The notes under the pieces were generated by a model. That model was not told where the DNA came from. It ran no database searches and saw only the letters and a list, made by a program, of their open reading frames with translations. Shown piece after piece: positions 1 to 5,402 of a stretch of 5,402 nucleotides of DNA. The position numbers were made by a program, and so were the translations under genes. The first letter of the stretch is position 1. Each line of letters begins with the position of its first letter. Source of the DNA: Pseudomonadota bacterium (lineage in GTDB: Bacteria > Pseudomonadota > Gammaproteobacteria > Burkholderiales > Gallionellaceae); NCBI GenBank assembly GCA_021783855.1, contig JAJXTL010000180.1, positions 1-5,402 of the forward strand. The letters are read 5' to 3'.

Positions 1-536
1 AAATCGTTGCTGTTCGTCAATGCAACCTGCTTTTCGCCGCTCACGACCAGATTGCCATTGGCCAGCACTTCGATCACCGTCACCGTGATCGTGCCCGTCA
101 GGCTTTGGCTTGCCGCCCCCGAACCCGTGCTTGCAGACTTGTCGGTATTGCTGCTGCTGATGTTGATCGGTTTCAACAGTGTCGCCAGCGCAGTCGTGCC
201 CGTCGTCACGGTAGGCGTACCAGACGCACTGCTGTTGGCCATGGTCGAGCCGTCGCTGGTGCTGCGGCTGCCTGCGGTGGATTCAGCCACGATGATGGTC
301 AGCGTATCTCCCACATTGCGCGCCCGCACATCTTCAAAAAGGGGATGATCGCTGAGGCCGGAATGAAATATCGCGCCATCGGCCGGCATGACGACAGGCG
401 GTCTGGGAGGCGTTGCCGTCATTGGCTGCTTGATGCTGGTCGGCGGCACGTAAGCATTGCAGCCAGCCAAAAGGAAACCGAAGGCAACCGCAAGGAAGAC
501 TGTTCGCTTGTTCCGATTTGCCTGGCTCGAGCGCAT
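1..536 (-). CDS. flgH: Flagellar L-ring lipoprotein FlgH (partial, 3' end off the left edge)
   Basis: FlgH is an outer-membrane lipoprotein that forms the L ring, the bushing through which the rod passes the outer membrane. The first 178 codons are visible, read from the ATG at 536-534; the family is usually about 220-235 aa, so roughly the last 50 residues are missing. Residues 1-26 form a lipoprotein signal: a basic start (R2, R8, K10, R11), a hydrophobic stretch, then the lipobox LLAGC with the acylated Cys at 26 and Asn at +2. A Pro-rich linker follows (about 31-51). The family motif FEDVRARNVGDTLTI lies at 67-81 and GNLVVSGEKQVAL at 161-173. The middle (about 86-145) is Ser/Thr/Ala-rich. 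The start codon overlaps the flgG stop in TAATG with no strong ribosome-binding site, so translation is probably coupled to flgG. The product call rests on the motifs plus its position directly after flgG. flgI would be expected next, outside the window. Confidence 0.96.
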   Translation of the reverse strand, partial: MRSSQANRNKRTVFLAVAFGFLLAGCNAYVPPTSIKQPMTATPPRPPVVMPADGAIFHSGLSDHPLFEDVRARNVGDTLTIIVAESTAGSRSTSDGSTMANSSASGTPTVTTGTTALATLLKPINISSSNTDKSASTGSGAASQSLTGTITVTVIEVLANGNLVVSGEKQVALTNSND

Positions 537-1318
537 TACATCTGTTCCAGTTTCTGCAGCATCTGATCCGATGCCGTGATGGCTTTCGAATTGATCTCGT
601 AGGCGCGCTGCGTCGCGATCATGTTGACCATCTCTTCGACCACGTTGACGTTGGATGTTTCCACATAATTCTGATTCACGGTGCCGCTGCCATTGGTTCC
701 GGGCACTGTCGTGCTGGGCAATCCGGACGAGGCTGTTTCCTGATAAAGATTCTGCCCCATGCTCATCAAGCCCGTCGGGTTGACAAAAGTCGCCAGTTGC
801 AGACTGCCTATCTGAACTGGCGCTGCGACACCGGGCTGCGTGACCGACACCACGCCATCCTGCCCTATGGTGATCGTGAGCGCATTGGGCGGAATGGTCA
901 GCGCAGGCTGCACCGGAAAACCGCTGGACGTCACCAGTTGCCCCTGCGCATTCTCCTGAAAGGAACCGTCACGGGTATAGGAAATCGTGCCATCGGGCAT
1001 CAACACCTGGAAAAAACCCGCCCCCTGAATGGCCACATCCAGGCTGTTGCCCGTCTGTTGCAAATTCCCCTGGGTAAAAATCCGCTCTGCAGCCACCGGA
1101 CGAACGCCCGTGCCGATCTGAAGGCCGGATGGCAACTGGGTCTGCTGGGAAGACTGCGCACCTGGCTGTCTGATCGTCTGGTATAGCAAATCCTCGAACA
1201 CCGCGCGCGAGCGCTTGAAGCCATTGGTACTCACGTTGGCGAGATTATTGGCTATCGTATCCATCTGAACCTGCTGCGCGTCCAGACCCGTTTGGGCAAT
1301 CCACAAGGAACGTATCAT
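536..1318 (-). CDS. flgG: Flagellar distal rod protein FlgG
   Basis: FlgG polymerises into the distal rod, the drive shaft that crosses the periplasm inside the P and L rings. The protein is 260 aa, the usual family length. Visible features in order: the start [16 protein letters not shown]; the axial-protein motif [13 protein letters not shown] at 23-35; the FlgG-specific stretch [12 protein letters not shown] at 46-57 with [11 protein letters not shown] at 61-71, the segment known to distinguish the straight rod from the curved hook; the [12 protein letters not shown] core at 94-105; YTRDGSF at 114-120; and the C-terminal coiled-coil region [20 protein letters not shown] at 222-241. The start is supported by GGAG at 1324-1327, five bases upstream. 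A 76-nt gap separates it from flgF; its TAA stop overlaps the flgH start by one base. Nothing looks truncated or damaged. Confidence 0.98.
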   Translation of the reverse strand: MIRSLWIAQTGLDAQQVQMDTIANNLANVSTNGFKRSRAVFEDLLYQTIRQPGAQSSQQTQLPSGLQIGTGVRPVAAERIFTQGNLQQTGNSLDVAIQGAGFFQVLMPDGTISYTRDGSFQENAQGQLVTSSGFPVQPALTIPPNALTITIGQDGVVSVTQPGVAAPVQIGSLQLATFVNPTGLMSMGQNLYQETASSGLPSTTVPGTNGSGTVNQNYVETSNVNVVEEMVNMIATQRAYEINSKAITASDQMLQKLEQM

Positions 1319-1353
1319 TTTAGCTCCAGCCTTTAGTTATCGTTAGTCGAATC

Positions 1354-1372
1354 AAAAACCGCACAGCGGATT
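1354..1372 (-). terminator. Weak hairpin with T-run between flgF and flgG (possible attenuator)
   Basis: On the minus strand the 76-nt flgF-flgG gap contains CCGC-TGT-GCGG followed by five T (stem 1366-1369 with 1359-1362, loop 1363-1365, T-run 1354-1358). Outside a T-T mismatch the stem could extend by A-T pairs. The layout is that of an intrinsic terminator, but the GC stem is only four pairs, so it is at most a partial terminator or an mRNA-processing or stability element. The rest of the gap shows only the flgG ribosome-binding site. Confidence 0.3.
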
Positions 1373-1394
1373 TCTCTGGCCTATATCTGCCGCA

Positions 1395-2132
1395 TCAGAT
1401 GCCCATGATGGTGCTGGCCTGCTTGGCATCATTGTCCGCCGTGGTCAGCATCTTCATCTGCATGTCGAATTTCCGGGAAAGCGAAATCATGTTCACCAGC
1501 GCACTGACCGTGTTCACATTGCTTCCTTCGATATTGTCAGGCACGATCTGCGTGTTCGGATCGGCAGGCGCTGCGGTCCCGCTCTTCAGGCGGAACAAGC
1601 CATCGGCACCGCGCTCCAGCTGATTTTCCGGAGGGTTGACCAGCTTCACCGTATCGATCACGGTGATGCCGCCCGCCTGCGATCCATCGGGTATCGACGA
1701 AATCGTGCCATCATAGGCAAACGTGATCTGGGAAGTCGGCGGAATATTGATCGGGCCGGATGACCCGATCACATTCAAGCCTGTGCTGGTTTTCAGCATT
1801 CCATCGGCACCGATCTGCAAGCTGCCATTCCGGGTATAGGCCTCTTTGCCATCCGGCCCCTGGACCGCTATCCAGCCTTTTCCGTTGACTGCAATGTCGA
1901 GATCACGCCCGGTTGGCTGCAAGCCTGCCGGTGAAAAATTCGTCCCCATGGTCGAGTCCACCACGAAAGTGCGCGTCGGCAGCCCTTCACCCAGCAAAGG
2001 CACGGCGCGAAACGTATTCAGCACGGAGCGAAAACCAGGCGTGCTCACATTGGCCAGATTCTCCGACACTGACGCCTGTTGTTCGAGCACCTGAGATGCG
2101 CCCGTCATCGCGGTATAAATCAATTTGTCCAT
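1395..2132 (-). CDS. flgF: Flagellar proximal rod protein FlgF
   Basis: FlgF is one of the proximal rod subunits, placed between FlgB/FlgC and FlgG. The protein is 245 aa, close to the family's usual ~250. It opens with MDKLIYTAMTGASQVLEQQ, typical of FlgF. The axial motif ENLANVSTPGFR is at 24-35, GRDLDIAVNGKGWIAVQGPDG at 75-95 (the FlgF signature, with Trp where FlgG and FlgE have Phe-Phe), YTRNGSLQ at 99-106, and the C-terminal helix SNVNTVSALVNMISLSRKFD at 204-223. The ribosome-binding site is weak (GAGAG at 2139-2143, six bases before the ATG), with a 32-nt gap after flgE. It is the only complete gene here to stop with TGA. FlgF is distinguished from FlgG by the lack of the [12 protein letters not shown] segment and by its position before it. 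Confidence 0.97.
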   Translation of the reverse strand: MDKLIYTAMTGASQVLEQQASVSENLANVSTPGFRSVLNTFRAVPLLGEGLPTRTFVVDSTMGTNFSPAGLQPTGRDLDIAVNGKGWIAVQGPDGKEAYTRNGSLQIGADGMLKTSTGLNVIGSSGPINIPPTSQITFAYDGTISSIPDGSQAGGITVIDTVKLVNPPENQLERGADGLFRLKSGTAAPADPNTQIVPDNIEGSNVNTVSALVNMISLSRKFDMQMKMLTTADNDAKQASTIMGI

Positions 2133-2164
2133 GGCATGCTCTCGGTTTACTCGCCTGTCTCAAC

Positions 2165-3640
2165 TTACCTCAGGTTCACGACCGTCTGCATCAGCGTGTC
2201 TTCCGTCTTGATGGTCTGCGCATTGGCCTGATAGACACGTTGCGCTGTGATCATGTTCACCAGCGCAGCAGTCAGATCCACATTGGAGTCCTCGGTCGCC
2301 GAGGATTGCAGCGTCCCCAGACCGCCGCTACCGGGTGCACCCACCAGCGGATTGCCCGATGCGGCCGTCTGCACCCAGGAGTTATTGCCTATGTCCTGCA
2401 GCCCCTGTACGCCGGTAAAATTGGCCAGCACGATCTGTCCTAACGAGCGTGTCTGGCCGTTTGAATAACGTCCCATGATCGTGCCATCCTGGCTGGTGCT
2501 GGTCGAATTGAGCTGACCCGACGCATAACCGTTCTGGGTCAGCGTGTTGACCGCAAAAGGGCTGCCGTACTGAGTCGTTCCAGCCGTCGGAGAGTTGAAA
2601 TCGAAAGTGATCGCCTGAGTCGTCGACACCGACGTGGAATTGGGAAACAGCGGCGAGGAAGTAATCGATCCCAGCGGCGTGGTGGCTGGCGTGGTTGATG
2701 CCAATGCACCCAGAGAATTGAAAGTCAGTTGAGTCAGCGCCGTACCCGCAGCCGGAATCGAATTTCCATCGACTGTCAGATAAGTATTCCAGTTCGAAGA
2801 AGGCGCATTGGTTGTGGCAGCACCCCCGGCATTGGCAGTCGCAGGAGTAACCGTCAGTGTCGTCGCACTTGGAATAGCGGTAATCGTATAAGTTATCGGT
2901 GGAGTTGATGCCAACGTAACGGTATTGCCGACTGACAATCCAGAAGTCGAACCAAGCGTCATCGTGCCGACCCCACCAGCTACGGTCACTGTACCAGTAC
3001 CCGCTATCGTAATCGGCTGTCTTGCGAAATACACTGTTGCCACATGGGATGCCCCCAGGCTGTCGTACACCGTCATTGAGGTCGAGTTGGTATAGGAAGT
3101 CGGATCAGTAGGAGAGAAAGTAGAGGTTGTCGGCACGGGAGATGCCGAGCTCAGATTCACCCCCACCGTGGAAGTCGACGATGCCTGAGGCTGTATATTA
3201 GCTGGATTGATCTGCAGCGGAACAGGCGCACCGCCCAGAATCACCCCGGCTGCATTCGGCATATAGCCGTTGACCTTATCTCCCTGCGCATTGACCATGA
3301 ATCCGTTCTTATCCATATGGAACTGGCCGTTTCGACTGTAAACCGTCGCACCGGCCGTATTGGTCAGCTGAAAAAATCCCGGACCGCTGATCGCGGTATC
3401 CAGCGGATTGGTGGTCGTGGTGATATTGCCTTGTGTGAACTGCTGAGCAATGCTGGAAATCGACACTCCCGTGCCGACCGATACCGCGCTGGCACCCGCC
3501 AGCGAAGCGGCAAACATATCGGCAAATTGCGCTGTAGACTGCTTGAAACCCACCGTACTGGCGTTGGCCACATTGTTGCCGATCGCGCTCAAGCTGCTGC
3601 TTGCAGCGCTCAATCCACTAAGACCTTGTTCGAAACTCAT
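2165..3640 (-). CDS. flgE: Flagellar hook protein FlgE, enlarged by a central Thr/Val-rich insert
   Basis: FlgE is the subunit of the hook, the curved universal joint between rod and filament. It is exported through the flagellar type III apparatus and polymerises under the FlgD cap. The N-terminal domain shows MSFEQGLSGLSAASSSL and GNNVANASTVGFKQS (21-35), then QQFTQGNITTTTNPLDTAI (66-84), GPGFFQL (86-92) and YSRNGQFHMDKNG (101-113). The hook-protein core has YDSLGASH (192-199) and NWNTYLTVDG (283-292). The C-terminus has YSNGQTRSLGQIVLANF (392-408) and SNVDLTAALVNMITAQRVYQ (452-471), ending TVVNLR. At 491 aa it is well above the roughly 400 aa of enteric FlgE; about 70 extra residues (209-280) sit inside the outer domain and use more A/T-ending codons than the rest. 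The variable outer domain is where hook proteins normally differ. The ribosome-binding site is an unusual G run (GGGGG, 3646-3650), and the gap to flgD is 13 nt. Confidence 0.97.
   Translation of the reverse strand: MSFEQGLSGLSAASSSLSAIGNNVANASTVGFKQSTAQFADMFAASLAGASAVSVGTGVSISSIAQQFTQGNITTTTNPLDTAISGPGFFQLTNTAGATVYSRNGQFHMDKNGFMVNAQGDKVNGYMPNAAGVILGGAPVPLQINPANIQPQASSTSTVGVNLSSASPVPTTSTFSPTDPTSYTNSTSMTVYDSLGASHVATVYFARQPITIAGTGTVTVAGGVGTMTLGSTSGLSVGNTVTLASTPPITYTITAIPSATTLTVTPATANAGGAATTNAPSSNWNTYLTVDGNSIPAAGTALTQLTFNSLGALASTTPATTPLGSITSSPLFPNSTSVSTTQAITFDFNSPTAGTTQYGSPFAVNTLTQNGYASGQLNSTSTSQDGTIMGRYSNGQTRSLGQIVLANFTGVQGLQDIGNNSWVQTAASGNPLVGAPGSGGLGTLQSSATEDSNVDLTAALVNMITAQRVYQANAQTIKTEDTLMQTVVNLR
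2801..3016 (-). other. Inserted beta-rich segment within FlgE (residues about 209-280)
   Basis: Between TVYFARQ (202-208) and SSNWNTYLTVDG (281-292), parts that adjoin more closely in ordinary FlgE, lies a segment made largely of Thr, Val, Gly, Ala and Ser. It contains GTVTVAGGVGTMTLG (216-230), SGLSVGNTVTLA (233-244), PITYTITAIPSATTLTVTPA (248-267) and a Gly/Ala-rich exit. The alternating polar/hydrophobic pattern predicts beta strands, and the style resembles small beta-barrel or Ig-like modules in tail fibres and surface proteins; that resemblance is a pattern impression, not a search result. Codons such as GGT, ACT, CCA, TCA, ATA and GTA are frequent here compared with flanking sequence. 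The boundaries are approximate. Confidence 0.6.
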
Positions 3641-3645
3641 GGTAA

Positions 3646-3650
3646 CCCCC
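3646..3650 (-). promoter_or_regulatory. Unusual G-run ribosome-binding site of flgE
   Basis: The only purine-rich element before the flgE ATG is GGGGG followed by TTACC, in the 13-nt gap after the flgD stop. It can pair only partly with the anti-Shine-Dalgarno sequence, so flgE probably relies in part on ribosomes arriving from flgD. The flgC (AAGGAGA, 4824-4830) and flgD (AGGAGA, 4351-4356) sites are by contrast close to consensus. Confidence 0.5.
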
Positions 3651-3653
3651 GAA

Positions 3654-4343
3654 TTAAAGAATTTGTTGAACCTGGGTCAGCGCGACATTTTGCAGCGACC
3701 CGACCCCCAGGGTCAGTCCTGTCGCGCCCTGAGTCACACTGTTGACCACGCCGTATTGCAGGGTGTTCGCTGCCACCGCACTGCCTGCCAGCGATGCTTC
3801 AACCTTGAATGTATAACTGCCCGCAGGCACGGAATTCCCATTGCCATCTGTGCCGTTCCACTGCCAGTCGGTAACACCTGCCGGTTGCGCCCCAAGGTTC
3901 AGCGTATTCACCAGGGCACCCGAGCCATCGTAAATCGACACCTTCGTGTTATCCGCAGGGCCGGACAGCGAGAATCCGCCCAAACCCTGATTGTTTGCAA
4001 GATTCACACCGCTACCCGGCACCAGCACGCCATGGCCTATCATGCTCGCCGCCTGCACGGTCTGGTTCGGCGTCATGCTGGCACTCAACGCCTGCAGCGT
4101 GGCATTCAGCTGGTTGATGCCATTCAGCGTATCGATCTGCGCCATTTGCGAGGTCATCTGGGCATTGTCCATCGGGTTGAGCGGATCCTGGTTCTTCAAC
4201 TGCGTGACCAGCAAGGTCATGAATTGGTCCTGCATTGCAGCAGTCGATGAATTCGAAGTTGTCGCAGCATTTGCCGAAGAGGCGCCGCCATTGAGCGGTG
4301 CAAACACGGCAGCCGCATTAGCAGGTTGGGTAGGACTTACCAT
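3654..4343 (-). CDS. flgD: Flagellar hook assembly (capping) protein FlgD
   Basis: FlgD forms the temporary cap at the tip of the growing hook, where FlgE subunits are added, and is later replaced by HAP1 (FlgK). The protein is 229 aa, typical of the family (about 220-230). After a low-complexity Ala/Ser/Asn start (1-36) comes the family signature QDQFMTLLVTQLKNQDPLNP (38-57), followed by MDNAQMTSQMAQIDTLNGINQLN (58-80). The C-terminal part holds the Tudor/FLN-like beta domains: GHGVLVPG (103-110), IYDGSGALV (137-145) and WQWNGTDGNGNSVPAGSYTF (160-179). It ends in LTQVQQIL. AGGAGA at 4351-4356, seven bases upstream, fixes the start. A 70-nt gap follows flgC and a 13-nt gap precedes flgE. The order flgC-flgD-flgE supports the call. 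Confidence 0.97.
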   Translation of the reverse strand: MVSPTQPANAAAVFAPLNGGASSANAATTSNSSTAAMQDQFMTLLVTQLKNQDPLNPMDNAQMTSQMAQIDTLNGINQLNATLQALSASMTPNQTVQAASMIGHGVLVPGSGVNLANNQGLGGFSLSGPADNTKVSIYDGSGALVNTLNLGAQPAGVTDWQWNGTDGNGNSVPAGSYTFKVEASLAGSAVAANTLQYGVVNSVTQGATGLTLGVGSLQNVALTQVQQIL

Positions 4344-4413
4344 GATATTTTCTCCTGTGAGTCATGATGGATGTATGGCGCGCGTCGCGGCGAATTTTTC
4401 ATCGGTCACGCCT

Positions 4414-4818
4414 TTACGCCCCGATGGTCAGAGTCTTCAACAACAGCGCCTTGGACGTGTTTAGCACATCCACGTTATTCTGATAGGAGCGGGAAGCTGA
4501 AATCATGTTCACCATCTCGTCAACCACATTCACATTGGGCATGGCCACATAACCCTTCGCATCGGCCAGCGGATGATTGGGATCATAGACCAGCCTCATC
4601 GGCGCCGTGCTCTCGGCTACCGACGCAACCTTCACGCCTTGCGCATCCGGACTGCCCATCGGGGTTGCGGCAAATACCACTTCCTTGGCGCGATACGGTT
4701 TTCCGTCTGAACTGGTGGTGCTGTCGACGTTCGCCAGATTGCTCGCCACCGCATTCAGGCGCTGCGACTGCGCCGCCATGCCGGAACCTGCGATATTGAA
4801 AACATTAAACAGTGACAT
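4414..4818 (-). CDS. flgC: Flagellar proximal rod protein FlgC
   Basis: FlgC is a small proximal rod subunit near the MS ring. It is 134 aa, the normal length. It begins [20 protein letters not shown], the standard FlgC start, followed by [20 protein letters not shown] (25-44), which includes the FlgC-specific pattern of an axial motif running into [32 protein letters not shown] (78-97), also characteristic, leads into the C-terminal helix [20 protein letters not shown] (99-118). The start is supported by AAGGAGA at 4824-4830, five bases upstream of the ATG. It lies 18 nt after flgB and 70 nt before flgD. No anomaly is seen. Confidence 0.98.
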   Translation of the reverse strand: MSLFNVFNIAGSGMAAQSQRLNAVASNLANVDSTTSSDGKPYRAKEVVFAATPMGSPDAQGVKVASVAESTAPMRLVYDPNHPLADAKGYVAMPNVNVVDEMVNMISASRSYQNNVDVLNTSKALLLKTLTIGA

Positions 4819-4836
4819 GAGACTCTCCTTTGTCGG

Positions 4837-5241
4837 TTAAGGTTGCAAAGCCGCCGTCAAGTCCTTGAACTGGCTCACGACAAAACTCACGCCGACCTCA
4901 TAGCGCAACGCATTGTCAGTCGCCTGGGCTCGTTCCACATCCATATTCACCGTATTGCCATCAGCGCTGGGCTGATCCGGTATGCGGTACAGCACAGGTG
5001 CGCCCATGATCTGCCCGCCGGCACTTCCCTCAAGGTGCGCCGCCGAGCTTTTCGTCATCGCCAGGGCCTGGGTCGAGCCCGACAGCGCATTTTGCAGCGC
5101 GCTGGCAAAATCGATATCTCTGGCCTTGTAACCCGGCGTATCGGCATTTGCCACATTGGAAGCCAGCAATTCCTGGCGCGCACCGCGCAGATTCAAAGCC
5201 AGCTGGTTGAAACGCAGCGCATCGTCCACATTATTGATCAT
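4837..5241 (-). CDS. flgB: Flagellar basal-body rod protein FlgB
   Basis: FlgB is a proximal rod subunit at the rod base, close to FliE and the MS ring. It is 134 aa, typical of the family. The N-terminal region carries RQELLASNVANADTPGYKAR (22-41) followed by DIDFASAL (42-49), the FlgB form of the axial motif. A variable Ala/Ser-rich middle follows, then YRIPDQPSADGNTVNMDVER (85-104), the FlgB C-terminal signature, and a helix with TDNALRYEVG (108-117). Unlike the other axial proteins here it lacks the SNVN...VNMI ending, which is normal for FlgB. GAGGTG at 5246-5251, four bases upstream of the ATG, supports the start. It is the first gene of the operon, with about 160 nt of non-coding sequence upstream. 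Confidence 0.97.
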   Translation of the reverse strand: MINNVDDALRFNQLALNLRGARQELLASNVANADTPGYKARDIDFASALQNALSGSTQALAMTKSSAAHLEGSAGGQIMGAPVLYRIPDQPSADGNTVNMDVERAQATDNALRYEVGVSFVVSQFKDLTAALQP

Positions 5242-5279
5242 CTCGCACCTCGAAGCTTACAACGACCATGATGAGTAAC

Positions 5280-5285
5280 ATGATA
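5280..5285 (-). promoter_or_regulatory. Candidate sigma-70-type -10 element for the flgB operon
   Basis: TATCAT on the minus strand matches TATAAT at five of six positions and lies 38 bases upstream of the flgB ATG. No good -35 hexamer sits 16-18 bases further upstream (the sequence there is around GATAGC). A weak -35 is usual for activator-dependent promoters such as FlhDC-controlled flagellar operons. No sigma-54 GG-N10-GC signature was found at a usable spacing. A promoter is needed somewhere here, but this exact site is a guess. Confidence 0.3.
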
Positions 5286-5307
5286 AGGGGCAATGCAAGA
5301 TGGCTAT

Positions 5308-5324
5308 CTGCCGATTAAAGGCAG
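5308..5324. promoter_or_regulatory. Inverted repeat upstream of flgB, possible operator
   Basis: Perfect 5-bp arms CTGCC and GGCAG are separated by seven bases (GATTAAA on the plus strand). The centre is about 31-36 bases upstream of the candidate -10, where an activator would contact polymerase. Read on the minus strand, the right part (GCAGATAG, 5304-5311) also resembles a sigma-28 -10 (GCCGATAA, six of eight), with GAAA about 14 bases before it, a weak alternative reading. Neither role is shown by the sequence alone. Confidence 0.25.
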
Positions 5325-5382
5325 CTTTCCCCCTCAATTCCCGGTTATCCCGCACTTCCCATAATGGCTCGCGGCAAGCACA

Positions 5383-5402
5383 ATGCTGCGTATGAAAAAA
5401 TT
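5383..5402 (+). CDS. Possible start of a divergent gene, candidate flgA (partial, right edge)
   Basis: The last 20 bases can be read as ATG CTG CGT ATG AAA AAA TT, giving M-L-R-M-K-K. This would suit the basic beginning of a signal peptide. In many Proteobacteria flgA, encoding the periplasmic P-ring chaperone, lies divergently upstream of flgB, and it needs such a signal. Only six codons are visible and no strong ribosome-binding site precedes either ATG (5383 or 5392), so the reading rests on synteny. Another open frame from the ATG at 5364 also reaches the edge and cannot be excluded. Confidence 0.25.

Noticed and set aside
7..566. Plus-strand open frames opposite flgH (7-348 and 105-566)
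   Set aside because: They lie antisense to a well-supported flgH, show no recognisable domain and are Arg/Ala/Val-rich in the way complementary-strand frames of GC-rich genes are.
518..1186. 222-aa plus-strand open frame opposite flgG
   Set aside because: It is the complement of a full-length, motif-rich flgG; its His/Arg/Leu-rich composition and lack of domains mark it as a shadow.
3450..4250. 266-aa plus-strand open frame opposite flgD and the flgE start
   Set aside because: It spans two confident genes on the other strand and its sequence (many His, Arg, Cys) shows no family motif.
4344..4413. 70-nt flgC-flgD gap as a site for a terminator, promoter or small gene
   Set aside because: Apart from the flgD ribosome-binding site I find no convincing hairpin with a T-run, no promoter pair and no open frame of note.
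5242..5402. Sigma-54 promoter upstream of flgB
   Set aside because: TTGC elements exist (for example in CTTGCATT on the minus strand), but none has GG ten bases upstream of the GC as sigma-54 requires.
1..5402. CRISPR array, insertion sequence, tRNA/rRNA or novel defence system
   Set aside because: No evenly spaced identical repeats, transposase frame, terminal inverted repeats or RNA-gene landmarks are present; the window is filled by flagellar genes.

Overview
This window is a bacterial flagellar rod–hook–ring operon. Everything lies on the minus strand, so it reads from high to low coordinates: flgB, flgC, flgD, flgE, flgF, flgG, and the 5' part of flgH, which runs off the left edge. The gene order is the classical flgBCDEFGH order of Proteobacteria. 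The FlgE N-terminus, FlgG and FlgH read like those of Beta/Gammaproteobacteria, most like Burkholderiales-type Betaproteobacteria. That placement is inferred from protein style, the LPS-ring lipoprotein FlgH (a Gram-negative outer membrane) and moderately high GC. No taxonomic marker gene is present.

Layout from right to left: 5242-5402 is the upstream control region of flgB. It holds a plausible promoter and inverted repeat, and possibly the first codons of a divergent flgA at the extreme right edge. Next come flgB (4837-5241) and flgC (4414-4818), proximal rod subunits; flgD (3654-4343), the hook cap; flgE (2165-3640), the hook subunit; flgF (1395-2132) and flgG (536-1318), proximal and distal rod; and flgH (1-536, partial), the L-ring lipoprotein. 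Gaps between genes are short (13-76 nt), and flgG/flgH overlap by one base, so a single transcript is likely. The longest gene-free stretch is the ~160 nt at the right end.

Together the products build the part of the flagellum from the MS ring outward. FlgB, FlgC, FlgF and FlgG stack into the rod across the periplasm. FlgH forms the L ring that lets the rod pass the outer membrane. FlgD caps the growing hook while FlgE polymerises beneath it. The five axial proteins share the same N-terminal Asn/Ala-rich motif and, in four of them, the same C-terminal SNVN...LVNMI-type helix, as expected for one paralogous family.

The region is mostly ordinary core flagellar biology and I see no new system in it. 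The most distinctive feature is FlgE, at 491 aa clearly longer than the ~400 aa enteric protein. It carries a Thr/Val/Gly-rich insert of about 70 residues with different codon choice in the middle of the hook protein. Secondary points are a short hairpin with a T-run between flgF and flgG and an inverted repeat upstream of flgB.
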